The notes under the pieces: generated by a model
Database searches by the model: none
What the model saw: the letters and a program-made list of their open reading frames with translations, nothing else
What the model was told of the DNA's origin: nothing
Made by a program: the position numbers and the translations under genes
Shown: positions 1-7,864 of the stretch, one piece after another
How the letters are laid out: each line of letters begins with the position of its first letter
Position numbering within the stretch: the stretch's first letter is position 1
Assembly (NCBI RefSeq): GCF_900218015.1
Contig: NZ_UFQQ01000008.1
Coordinates: 124,001 to 188,000, forward strand
DNA length: 64,000 bases
Reading direction: 5' to 3'
Source of the DNA: Rhodopseudomonas pentothenatexigens
GTDB lineage: Bacteria > Pseudomonadota > Alphaproteobacteria > Rhizobiales > Xanthobacteraceae

Positions 1-1030
<1,030 letters not shown>

Positions 1031-1175
1031 GCCGATTCCCGCTGATTTGCCGTGGAATTATACGGCAGGAGCGCCGCCCGTGGCAAAAGCGTGGAATTTG
1101 AGGCGATTTCATGGGCGACGACGCCGGCGGGCGATCGTGACGTCCGCCGGCGCGCCGAATCGGCCAAAAACCGGC

Positions 1176-1463
1176 TTACCAGCCTTGGCCGTAGGTGCGG
1201 TAGTCGCGGTGCCGCGGCTCGCGGAACGCGGCACGCGGATTGACGATGCAATCGGCGAGCCGGCCGGACGCCGCGGTGCGGCACTGCCGGTACGACGCAT
1301 AGCTGCAATCGCCAGGGTAGCCGTAGCCCGGCGAGGTCAGGCAGTACGCATAGGTGCGCGCCTCGGCCGGGCTGCCGGCGAACAATCCGACCGTCGCCAC
1401 GACCGCAGCGCCCGCGAGCGCGGCAAGCCGCGGGGCCGTGACGCTCTTCAAAATCGATAGCAT
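1176..1463 (-). CDS. Small secreted DUF3551-like protein
   Basis: A 95-aa protein starting at an ATG preceded by CAGGAG. An earlier in-frame ATG at 1499 would add 12 residues without a good ribosome site. It has a Sec signal peptide (hydrophobic LAALAGAAVVATVGLF, cleavage probably after AEA), then a short Cys-containing domain with PGYGYPGDCSYASYRQC and CIVNP. That spacing is what I associate with the DUF3551 family, abundant in Bradyrhizobium and Rhodopseudomonas and of unknown function. Predicted periplasmic or exported. A GGAAC-N16-GGTT element lies directly upstream, suggesting general-stress (EcfG) expression. Confidence 0.75.
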   Translation of the reverse strand: MLSILKSVTAPRLAALAGAAVVATVGLFAGSPAEARTYAYCLTSPGYGYPGDCSYASYRQCRTAASGRLADCIVNPRAAFREPRHRDYRTYGQGW

Positions 1464-1492
1464 TGCATGCTCCTGTTGTGATCTGCCGAAAC

Positions 1493-1517
1493 AACCCATT
1501 GTGACGTATGTCGTTCC
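1493..1517 (-). promoter_or_regulatory. Predicted EcfG-type promoter of the DUF3551 gene
   Basis: On the minus strand GGAAC (1517-1513) is followed by exactly 16 bases and GGTT (1496-1493). This matches the general-stress sigma factor consensus GGAAC-N16/17-CGTT of Rhizobiales, with one -10 mismatch. The implied start near 1486 would give a leader of about 23 nt before the ATG at 1463. Expression was not tested. Confidence 0.5.
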
Positions 1518-1625
1518 TGACCCGCAGCGGGTCCGGAACGCAGCGCGGCGCGCCGGAGTGGCGCCCGCAGATCACGAATTGATACCTGGCGACTGCTGAA
1601 GTTATCGCATTTGCCGCGCAACACC

Positions 1626-1650
1626 GGAACGGCGGCGTCGGGCGCTGGTT
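1626..1650 (+). promoter_or_regulatory. Predicted EcfG-type promoter of the 1696 gene
   Basis: GGAAC (1626-1630), 16 bases, then GGTT (1647-1650). The spacing is identical to the element on the opposite strand 110 bp away, and it lies about 46 bp before the ATG at 1696. Two divergent secreted-protein genes carrying the same uncommon element support a shared sigma factor. Confidence 0.5.
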
Positions 1651-1695
1651 GGAGGCTCACTGGTGCGAAAGCACCCTTTCATCAATGGAGGTCCC

Positions 1696-1986
1696 ATGAA
1701 ATCCCGACTGACCCGAATGACCGGTGTCGCCGCTGCTGCGCTGCTCGCCACCACGATGGCCGCCGCGGCTCAGAGCCAAACCGATTCCCGCGGCAATGCG
1801 ATGGGATCGCAGAACGTCGGAAACGGCGCGCCGCATACCGGCACGATGGCGCCCGGCACCACCACCGGCATGGGCGGCAAGCGTATGAACGGCGCCAATG
1901 ATCCGGCCCCGTCCGCGAACCAGGGCATGGGTACCCGCGGCGGCAGCAACAGCACCGGTGCGCCGAGCGGCAGCGTCGGCCGCTGA
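1696..1986 (+). CDS. Small secreted Gly/Asn/Met-rich protein
   Basis: A 96-aa protein whose start is fixed by GGAGGT just upstream of the ATG; an in-frame ATG at 1663 has no ribosome site. Residues 1-25 form a signal peptide (GVAAAALLATTMAAAAQ). The mature part is low complexity, rich in Gly, Asn, Thr, Ser and Met (MGSQNVGNGAPHTG, MGGKRMNGANDPAPSANQ), with no Cys and no recognisable fold. I do not recognise a named family. It has its own predicted EcfG promoter and a strong terminator, so it is probably a monocistronic stress-expressed envelope or exported protein. Confidence 0.7.
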   Translation: MKSRLTRMTGVAAAALLATTMAAAAQSQTDSRGNAMGSQNVGNGAPHTGTMAPGTTTGMGGKRMNGANDPAPSANQGMGTRGGSNSTGAPSGSVGR

Positions 1987-2007
1987 GGCACGTCGGCCCA
2001 CGACAGC

Positions 2008-2038
2008 AGAGCCCCGGTTTCGGCCGGGGCTCTTTTTT
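2008..2038 (+). terminator. Rho-independent terminator
   Basis: A perfect 10-bp stem (AGAGCCCCGG / CCGGGGCTCT) with a 6-nt loop, followed by a run of six T. It ends the 1696-1986 transcript and points toward the convergent gene ending at 2045. Confidence 0.9.
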
Positions 2039-2044
2039 GCGGCG

Positions 2045-3739
2045 TCAGACGGCCAGATAGCCGTGCAACGCGGCGACCACCTGGGCTCCCTCGCCGATCG
2101 CGCCGCCGACCCGCTTGACCGAGCCGGAGCGGACGTCGCCGACCGCGAACACGCCCGGCACCGAGGTCTCCAGCGCCTGCGTCGGCCGCTGGCCGTCATC
2201 GGCAGGCCGCGCCCCGGTGACCACGAAGCCGGCGCGATCGAGCGCGACGCCGCAGCCTTCGAGCCAGCCGGTCGCCGGATCGGCCCCGACGAACAAGAAC
2301 ACATTGCTGACCGCCATGGTCCGATCCTCGCCTGACAGCCGGCTGCGCAGCGTCGCCCGCTCGAGGCCGCGATCGGCCGAACCGTCCAGCGCCACCACCT
2401 CGGTGTTGAACACCAGCTCGATGTTCGGCGTCGATTCGATCCGCTCGATCAGGTAGCGCGACATGCTGGCGGCAAGCCCGCCGCCGCGGACCACCATGTG
2501 GACCCGCTCCGCGTGACCCGACAGGAACACCGCCGCCTGCCCGGCCGAATTGCCGCCGCCGACCAGGATAATGTCCTGCTGCCTGCACAGCCGCGCTTCG
2601 ATCGGCGAGGCCCAGTAATACACGCCCCGTCCTTCGAATTCGGCGAGCCGCTCGATCTGCGGCCGGCGATAGCGCGCGCCGCTGGCGACCACGATGGCCC
2701 GAGCCCGCAGTTCGCCGCCGTCGTCGAGTGTCAGCTTGAATTGGCCGTCGTCGCAGCCGCAGACCAGCGACTTCACTTCCGTGGGAATCAGGATGTCGGC
2801 GCCGAACTTCTGCGCCTGATTGTAGGCGCGCGCGGTCAGCGCCATGCCGGAGATGCCGGTCGGGAAGCCGAGATAGTTCTCGATCCGCGCGCTGGCACCG
2901 GCCTGGCCGCCGAACGCGCGCTGATCGCACACCGCGACAGCGAGGCCTTCCGACGCCGCATACACCGCGGTCGACAGCCCCGCCGGGCCGCAACCGACGA
3001 TCGCGACATCGTACAGTTTGGAGCGATCGACGTGGCCGTTCATGCCCATCGCCCGCGCCAGCTCGGATTCGCTGGGGTTGCGCAGCACTGTGCCATCCGG
3101 CGTCACCACCAGCGGCAGATCGCGCGGGGCCGGCGAATAGCGCGCCACCAGCTCGGCGGCGTCGTGGTCGGTCGCAGGGTCGAGCAGATGGTGAGGCCAG
3201 CCGTTGCGGGTGAGAAAGCCCATCAGCCGCACCGCGTCCGAGGCAGTGACCAAGCCGATCAGCACCGGACCGCCGACGCCGCCCTGGATCAGATTGACCC
3301 GGCGCAGGATCAGCGCCCGCATGATCCGCTCGCCGAGATCGGCCTCGGCGACCAGCAGGCCGCGCAGTCGCTCCGGCGGGATCAGCAGGCATTCGACCTC
3401 GCCCTCGGCGATGCCGTCGACCAGCGCGACCCGGCCGGACAATTGGCCGATCTCGGCCAGAAACTGCCCGGGCCCCTGCTCGGCCACCGGGGTGACGTGG
3501 CCGAGCCCGTCGCGCTGGCTGACCGCAACGTGGCCGGACAGCACCACGAACATCCCGGGTCCCGGCTGCCCGGTCTCGAACAGCCGCGCGCCGTCGGCAT
3601 AGCGCCGGACCTCGCCGAACCGGCGGATTCGCTCGATCTCGGCTGCCGACAACACCGGGAAGGTCTGATCATGACGGGGCAGGAGCCGCCCGCCCGGGGC
3701 GCTCGCGGCCTGATCCGCCGTGCCTGAATCGGCCGCCAT
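2045..3739 (-). CDS. cNMP-binding domain fused to thioredoxin-reductase-like FAD oxidoreductase
   Basis: A 564-aa cytosolic protein. Residues about 30-150 form a cyclic-nucleotide-binding (CAP-type) fold (RRYADGARLFETGQPGPGMF, GQFLAEIGQLSG). A linker near 160-240 looks thioredoxin-like (GFLTRNGWPHHLLD). Residues 243-560 are a class II pyridine nucleotide-disulfide reductase with VAIVGCGPAGLS for FAD, VGGGNSAGQAA for NADPH and GVFAVGDVR near the C terminus. At the position of the thioredoxin reductase disulfide (Y-C-A-x-C-D) the sequence is YYWASPIE: both Cys are absent, so it cannot be a classical thioredoxin reductase. The ATG is preceded by GGAGG; an upstream in-frame ATG at 3772 is less likely. 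Its substrate is unknown. Confidence 0.9.
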   Translation of the reverse strand: MAADSGTADQAASAPGGRLLPRHDQTFPVLSAAEIERIRRFGEVRRYADGARLFETGQPGPGMFVVLSGHVAVSQRDGLGHVTPVAEQGPGQFLAEIGQLSGRVALVDGIAEGEVECLLIPPERLRGLLVAEADLGERIMRALILRRVNLIQGGVGGPVLIGLVTASDAVRLMGFLTRNGWPHHLLDPATDHDAAELVARYSPAPRDLPLVVTPDGTVLRNPSESELARAMGMNGHVDRSKLYDVAIVGCGPAGLSTAVYAASEGLAVAVCDQRAFGGQAGASARIENYLGFPTGISGMALTARAYNQAQKFGADILIPTEVKSLVCGCDDGQFKLTLDDGGELRARAIVVASGARYRRPQIERLAEFEGRGVYYWASPIEARLCRQQDIILVGGGNSAGQAAVFLSGHAERVHMVVRGGGLAASMSRYLIERIESTPNIELVFNTEVVALDGSADRGLERATLRSRLSGEDRTMAVSNVFLFVGADPATGWLEGCGVALDRAGFVVTGARPADDGQRPTQALETSVPGVFAVGDVRSGSVKRVGGAIGEGAQVVAALHGYLAV

Positions 3740-3768
3740 CGATCGCCTCCGGTTTGGTTGATCCGGCG

Positions 3769-3978
3769 TCACGCACCATTGCCGCCGTCTTGGCCGGGCA
3801 CAGGATGACCGCCAGGCGCGGCGCCGTCTTGCACGTTTCTGTCAATTCCATCCGGCTCAGCCGTGGCGCGACCCCGGACCTGTGCCTTGCGGCGCTTCAG
3901 GTTGGCGCGCAGCGCTTCGGCCAGCCGTTGATCGCGGCTGGGGCGGCGCGGGGGCGACGAATTGTCGATCTCGACCAT
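3769..3978 (-). CDS. Short basic conserved-looking protein
   Basis: A 69-aa ORF 29 bp upstream of, and on the same strand as, the cNMP/reductase gene. It begins MVEIDNSSPPRRPSRDQRLA and continues with a strongly basic helix (LRANLKRRKAQVRGRA). I believe that core recurs in many short Rhizobiales proteins of unknown function (memory, not searched). The C-terminal third is low complexity. The Shine-Dalgarno sequence is weak, so the start is uncertain. It could be translated together with the downstream reductase. Confidence 0.5.
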   Translation of the reverse strand: MVEIDNSSPPRRPSRDQRLAEALRANLKRRKAQVRGRATAEPDGIDRNVQDGAAPGGHPVPGQDGGNGA

Positions 3979-4053
3979 GGCGAATACCGCTGAACTGTCG
4001 GTGTCGAGGCACGACATAATGGTTTCGGCACGACATCGCGAGCGGGAGCGAAG

Positions 4054-4500
4054 ATGACGGCGTTTCCTTCGGCATTGGCCCCGGGGCCGCAGCGAACCCT
4101 GGCGGTGTGGCACGAGGTGTTCGTCAGCCAGGATCGCGACCGGATGCGCCCTTTGCTCGCCGAGACCGTGGCGCTGCATTCGCCGGTAGTGCAGTCGACC
4201 ATCCACGGCCCGGAGGCGACGATTCTGGTTCTGACCACGGTGGCCGGGATCTTCCGCCGGTTCCAGTACCGCCGGACCTACCTCGGCAGCCCGCTCGAGG
4301 TTGCGCTGGAATTCAGCGGGGCGATCGAGGGCTGGGACCTCAAGGGCGTCGACCTGATGCGATTCAACCAGAACGGCGAGATCGTCGAATTCGAAGTGCT
4401 GATCCGCCCGCTGCGGGCGCTGTCGGCGCTCGGCGAGGAGATCGGCCGCCGCATCGGCCCGCAGCTGATGCAGTTGAAGCGCACCGACGCCTTTGGCTGA
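4054..4500 (+). CDS. NTF2-like / SnoaL-fold protein
   Basis: A 148-aa cytosolic protein with an NTF2-like cone fold: helix (LAVWHEVFVSQDRDRMRPLL), strand VALHSPVV, then the sheet elements EFSGAIEGWDLKGVDLMRFN and IVEFEVLIRPLRAL typical of SnoaL/polyketide-cyclase-like proteins. These range from isomerases and hydrolases to non-catalytic subunits, so substrate and reaction cannot be assigned. A GAGCGGGAGCGAAG tract precedes the ATG as ribosome site. It is the last gene before the tRNA and the element. Confidence 0.8.
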   Translation: MTAFPSALAPGPQRTLAVWHEVFVSQDRDRMRPLLAETVALHSPVVQSTIHGPEATILVLTTVAGIFRRFQYRRTYLGSPLEVALEFSGAIEGWDLKGVDLMRFNQNGEIVEFEVLIRPLRALSALGEEIGRRIGPQLMQLKRTDAFG

Positions 4501-4678
4501 CACCGGCGCCCAGCCGCCCCTCCACTCGTCGCCGACCTGTGGATGCGACCGCTTCGCGCCGCGGACCGGGGATTTTCCCGATCGGCCGTCGTGATCCGCT
4601 TGCGCCCGCGGATGCCCTGTGGCAAGGAACGGCCGCGCCGCGCGGGAGCCCCACTGGCTGATTCCCCGCCCGGTCGAT

Positions 4679-4753
<75 letters not shown>

Positions 4754-4801
4754 TTGAAAATCAAGCACTTAAGCCAGATCAATGAAACGCTGCTTTCCGA
4801 G

Positions 4802-4823
4802 CCGGAAGCACCGCGGAAGCACG
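4802..4823 (+). repeat. 22-bp end repeat, left copy (possible integrase arm site)
   Basis: Two CGGAAGCAC-type units two bases apart, 48 bp inside the left attachment site. An identical 22-bp copy in the same orientation lies at 24319-24340, just inside the right end. Internally repeated short sites at both ends fit integrase or excisionase arm-binding sites. Confidence 0.6.
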
Positions 4824-4848
4824 CCGCACAAATGCGGGTCTTCGACCA

Positions 4849-5106
4849 TCAACCTGATACCTGCCCTACGGCGCCCGCTCTTAGCTTCGTGACGCCTTCG
4901 CCCCGATCGTAGGTGAACTCGATCCCTGCGTCGGCGAACGCGGTTTCGATCGCCTGCGCCGTGGCGTTCCGGCCAGGTATCGGGCCGGGCTCTTTCTCGA
5001 TGCGCTTGACCGTTGGCAGAGACACGCCGGCCTCTGCGGCCAAATCGGCTTGCTCCCAGCGCAGCAGTGCGCGGGCCGCTCGGATCATTTCGCTTGTGAG
5101 CTTCAT
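4849..5106 (-). CDS. XRE-family HTH transcriptional regulator
   Basis: An 85-aa DNA-binding protein. Residues 1-60 are a lambda-repressor-like helix-turn-helix (IRAARALLRWEQADLAAEAG, VSLPTVKRIEKEPG), followed by a short C-terminal strand region (AFADAGIEFTYDRGEGVTKL) seen in many short XRE proteins. The chosen ATG has AGAGGA nine bases upstream; a GTG at 5130 is an alternative. It is transcribed divergently from the 5239 gene across a dyad-symmetric double promoter and probably represses itself and that neighbour. As the first gene inside the left end it may control the element. Confidence 0.85.
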   Translation of the reverse strand: MKLTSEMIRAARALLRWEQADLAAEAGVSLPTVKRIEKEPGPIPGRNATAQAIETAFADAGIEFTYDRGEGVTKLRAGAVGQVSG

Positions 5107-5123
5107 TTTAGGCAAATCCTCTA

Positions 5124-5164
5124 TTGACACTTCAAGTATAAATTTATGATACTCAGGGTGTCAA
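5124..5164. promoter_or_regulatory. Overlapping divergent promoters with dyad symmetry (XRE operator candidate)
   Basis: Minus strand: TTGACA (5164-5159), 18 bp, TATACT (5140-5135), a near-consensus sigma-70 promoter for the XRE gene. Plus strand: TTGACA (5124-5129), 18 bp, GATACT (5148-5153) toward the 5239 gene. The two halves form an imperfect inverted repeat centred near 5144 in AT-rich DNA. A regulator bound at the centre would cover both promoters. Confidence 0.65.
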
Positions 5165-5238
5165 TAGCGACGCGGGCCGAGTCGGGGCGGCAACCCCGAA
5201 CCCGGCCCTTCCACCAGCAGAGAATGAGGGCTCTACCG

Positions 5239-5520
5239 ATGACCAGCCAAACTAACACCCGCCGCGCTTCCCGCAACGCCGACGCTGTCCTGGCCGCCTT
5301 CGGCCGAATGGACGCCGCCAAGAGCGACAACGCATTCCGCCGCGCATTCGACGCGATGACCCGGGCCGTTCCGACCACCGCGGAGGGCATCGCCCGGGCG
5401 GCGGAGCAGCACCGCAACATGCTGGCGGACTTCCGCGCCGGCGATACGGTCGACCTTCTGGCGCTGGTCCGGATCGAAACCAACATCCGCCGCGGCACCG
5501 ATCTGCTTCTCGCCGCGTAA
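5239..5520 (+). CDS. Small helical hypothetical protein of the element
   Basis: A 93-aa, mostly helical, Ala/Arg-rich cytosolic protein without membrane segment or metal ligands. It starts MTSQTNTRRASRNADAVLAA and contains AEGIARAAEQHRNMLADFRA. I do not recognise a family. Starts at 5224 (MRALP) or 5146 are possible; 5239 is preferred because a GAGGG tract precedes it. It is transcribed from the promoter opposite the XRE regulator, so it probably belongs to the regulatory (early) part of the element. Confidence 0.6.
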   Translation: MTSQTNTRRASRNADAVLAAFGRMDAAKSDNAFRRAFDAMTRAVPTTAEGIARAAEQHRNMLADFRAGDTVDLLALVRIETNIRRGTDLLLAA

Positions 5521-5836
5521 CCCGCAGCAACGGTAGCAACGGCCGCAGGGCTCGGGCTCTGCGGCCGCTTTGCGTTGCGGCATCGATCGCAGGCGCGCTG
5601 CGCCCGCAACCGTGCAGCCGAGCGACGGTGGATCTCGGCGCCAGGAGCCCAGCCGCAGGCGCTCGATCGCTGGGAAGCAGGGTGGCGGTCGAGCGGTGAA
5701 GCGGGGCGACGGTGAAGCGTGGAAGGCCGACCCCACCCCCACCCGGGTATCCACCCCTCGGGGGGGCTCCGGCCGCTTGTTGTCCGAAGGCGTCAACCTG
5801 CTTCTACTAATTGGGAAGGGCGAAAATGCCTCGGGT
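5521..5836. other. Intergenic region, 316 bp
   Basis: No supported gene. It begins with the hairpin at 5540-5567 and continues with GC-rich sequence including runs of C and G near 5740-5775, ending at the convergent gene that stops at 5837. Confidence 0.6.
5540..5570 (+). terminator. Possible terminator hairpin
   Basis: A 9-bp stem CGGCCGCAG/CTGCGGCCG (5540-5548, 5559-5567) with a 10-nt loop, 20 bp after the 5239-5520 stop. Only a weak CTTTG follows, so termination efficiency is doubtful. Confidence 0.45.
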
Positions 5837-6244
5837 TCAATTATCCGCCGCGAGGTGGCCATACTTCGATCGCCACTCCAGCCAAGCCTCGTGTTGAACA
5901 GCGGCCTCGCTTCCCCGAAGTCCGTTGGGGCTGCCGCGTGGCGGCTCTGGTGGAACACCGGGGTGCTCGCGCCGCCAGCGATCAGCCTTCGTCGTTTCAA
6001 ACCATTCGTCGAACTCCTGCGGCAGCCGCGCCCACTTGGCCCGAGCCGCCGCTTGACGTTCGCGCGTCTCTTGGCGCTCAAGGGACCAACCTACGACCAT
6101 GATGCCAATGTAGATTGAGACAGCGACGCCGCCGCCGATGGCGGCCAACGTTGTCCACGTGATCACGTGATGCAGAGCAAGTAGCAGAAGTGTCGTCGCA
6201 ACGAAGTGCGCAGCGATAGCCAGCAAAATCACTAACGTTGCCAT
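5837..6244 (-). CDS. Two-TM membrane protein, unknown function
   Basis: A 135-aa protein with ATG preceded by TAGGAG. Two hydrophobic helices lie within residues 1-55 (TLVILLAIAAHFVATTLLLL and AAIGGGVAVSIYIGIMVVGW). A charged C-terminal domain follows (ERQETRERQAAARAKWARLP, then RWRREHPGVPPEPPRGSP). It is probably an inner-membrane protein with a cytosolic tail. It is not recognised as holin or spanin, though a small 2-TM protein next to tail genes leaves that possibility open. Confidence 0.65.
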   Translation of the reverse strand: MATLVILLAIAAHFVATTLLLLALHHVITWTTLAAIGGGVAVSIYIGIMVVGWSLERQETRERQAAARAKWARLPQEFDEWFETTKADRWRREHPGVPPEPPRGSPNGLRGSEAAVQHEAWLEWRSKYGHLAADN

Positions 6245-6477
6245 GGACTGAGCTCCTAGGCTTTTGCAAGGGGAAATTCCAACTACTCCCATTCAGCCGA
6301 AATCGCAAATGTGGCCGCTCCACAACGGCTTTGTCGCTAGACCAAGTCGACAAAACGCGATACTATCAACACCGTTTTTGGCGCCTAGCCGTCCCGCCGC
6401 CGGCAACCTTGCGACCGACAGCTTGCACTCCGCGTCTCGGATCCGCAGCTCGGTAGCTTAGCAAGTTTGCTCTATCG

Positions 6478-7617
6478 ATGGCGCAACCAACCCCCTACGA
6501 CCGGCAGACGAGCTTCGCGCAGTTCAGCGCGCAGTTTCCGAACAAGCAGCAGAACGGCGGCAGCCTCGACGCCGAGTTCGTCGCGATCAAGGTCTCGCTC
6601 GACGAGACTCAGGCCAACCTGAAGCGTATTCAGGCCGACGACGGCTCGCTGGCGAGGAACAGCGTCGGCCGCGCGCAGCTCGATTCCAGCCTCACGGTCG
6701 GGTTCAAGAGCCCGACGACGTGGCAGCCATCCACCGTCTACACGGCCAACTACGACACCGTGTTCAACGGCGGCAAGTTCTACGTCGCGCTGGTCGATCA
6801 CACGTCCGGCGCGTCTTTCGACGCGACCAAATGGGACATGATCGCGGATCTGAGCGTCGCGGCCGCGCTCGACGACGGCAGCGTGACCGATGCAAAGCTG
6901 GCCGATTCCGCCGTTCTCACGCAGAAAATCGCCGATCTCGCCATCACCACGCCGAAGCTCGCCACCGGCGCGGTCACGAACAACAAGGTCGCGACCGGGA
7001 CGCTGACGGCTGACCGCGCTACAGGTACCGCGTGGCGCGATCTAGTCATCCCGGCCGGCACCGTCTTCTCGTTCACCGGCTCCGCCGCGAATGTCCCCGC
7101 CGGTTTCGTTTTGGCCGGCGGCACGTATCTGCGCGCCGATTATCCGGCGCTGTGGGCGCTGGCGGCGGCGGAGATCGCCGCCGGCGGCAACAGCTGGTAC
7201 GGCGTCGGTGATGGCTCGACCACGTTCACCATCGCCAACCCGGCCGGGCAGGCGCTGGTCGGTGTTGACGTCGGCGGTTCGGTCATTCCCGGCGGCGTCA
7301 GCCTCGGCGCGGCGGCCGGATCCGCGACCAAAACGCTGATCACAGACAACCTGCCGCCGTACACGCCGAGTGGTTCGGTGGCGTCGTCGTTCTCGGGCTC
7401 CGTCAGCTACTCCCGATATACGACGCAAACTCAAATTGGCGCGGACTTCCGTTCTTTCACGCCGAGCCCCGGCGACACCTCGCTTGGCACGGGTGGGTGG
7501 ACTGTTTCAGGCACCGTTACGTCGACATTCACCGGATCTCCGCAAGGCGGCACCAGTACCCCGCTCAACGTCGTTCCGCCGGTCCGCGGTGTCAACTTCA
7601 TCGTGAAGGCTCACTGA
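6478..7617 (+). CDS. Phage tail fibre protein with collar-type domain
   Basis: A 379-aa virion protein. The N-terminal 60 residues (TSFAQFSAQFPNKQQNGGSL) resemble tail-fibre attachment segments. Residues 125-185 hold short fibre-like repeats (VTDAKLADSAVLTQKIADLA, ITTPKLATGAVTNNKVATG) expected of a trimeric beta-helical shaft. Residues 190-270 match the phage tail collar domain (VPAGFVLAGGTYLRADYPAL, GDGSTTFTIANPAGQ). The C terminus (VVPPVRGVNFIVKAH) is the conserved collar tail end. It would contact the receptor at the tail tip. No clear Shine-Dalgarno precedes the ATG. It heads a three-gene plus-strand block. Confidence 0.85.
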   Translation: MAQPTPYDRQTSFAQFSAQFPNKQQNGGSLDAEFVAIKVSLDETQANLKRIQADDGSLARNSVGRAQLDSSLTVGFKSPTTWQPSTVYTANYDTVFNGGKFYVALVDHTSGASFDATKWDMIADLSVAAALDDGSVTDAKLADSAVLTQKIADLAITTPKLATGAVTNNKVATGTLTADRATGTAWRDLVIPAGTVFSFTGSAANVPAGFVLAGGTYLRADYPALWALAAAEIAAGGNSWYGVGDGSTTFTIANPAGQALVGVDVGGSVIPGGVSLGAAAGSATKTLITDNLPPYTPSGSVASSFSGSVSYSRYTTQTQIGADFRSFTPSPGDTSLGTGGWTVSGTVTSTFTGSPQGGTSTPLNVVPPVRGVNFIVKAH

Positions 7618-7619
7618 TC

Positions 7620-7850
7620 ATGAAACCACTGTGGCACTATCTGCCAGACGTAACGACGGACCTGACGGCGGGGAAGCTTCACCGGCTCGATGACGGCTCG
7701 GTCGTCGCGTACTTCCCCAAGAAGTGGGAGAAGCTGGCCGACGCGTCGAAGCTTAAGGCGCTGTTGCCCGACGGCAGCGTCGTCGAGCACTTCCGGTACC
7801 GTGTGACCGAGTGGGACGTAGTCGAGATCAAGTCGGCGGAGGCGGTCTGA
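7620..7850 (+). CDS. Small tail-associated hypothetical protein
   Basis: A 76-aa soluble protein immediately after the tail-fibre stop, almost certainly co-translated with it. It reads MKPLWHYLPDVTTDLTAGKL and later ALLPDGSVVEHFRYRVTEWD, suggesting a small beta-rich domain; no cysteines and no signal peptide. Position between fibre and large phage-like protein suggests a fibre accessory or assembly role, by context only. Confidence 0.65.
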   Translation: MKPLWHYLPDVTTDLTAGKLHRLDDGSVVAYFPKKWEKLADASKLKALLPDGSVVEHFRYRVTEWDVVEIKSAEAV

Positions 7851-7864
7851 TCACAGGAGGCTAC

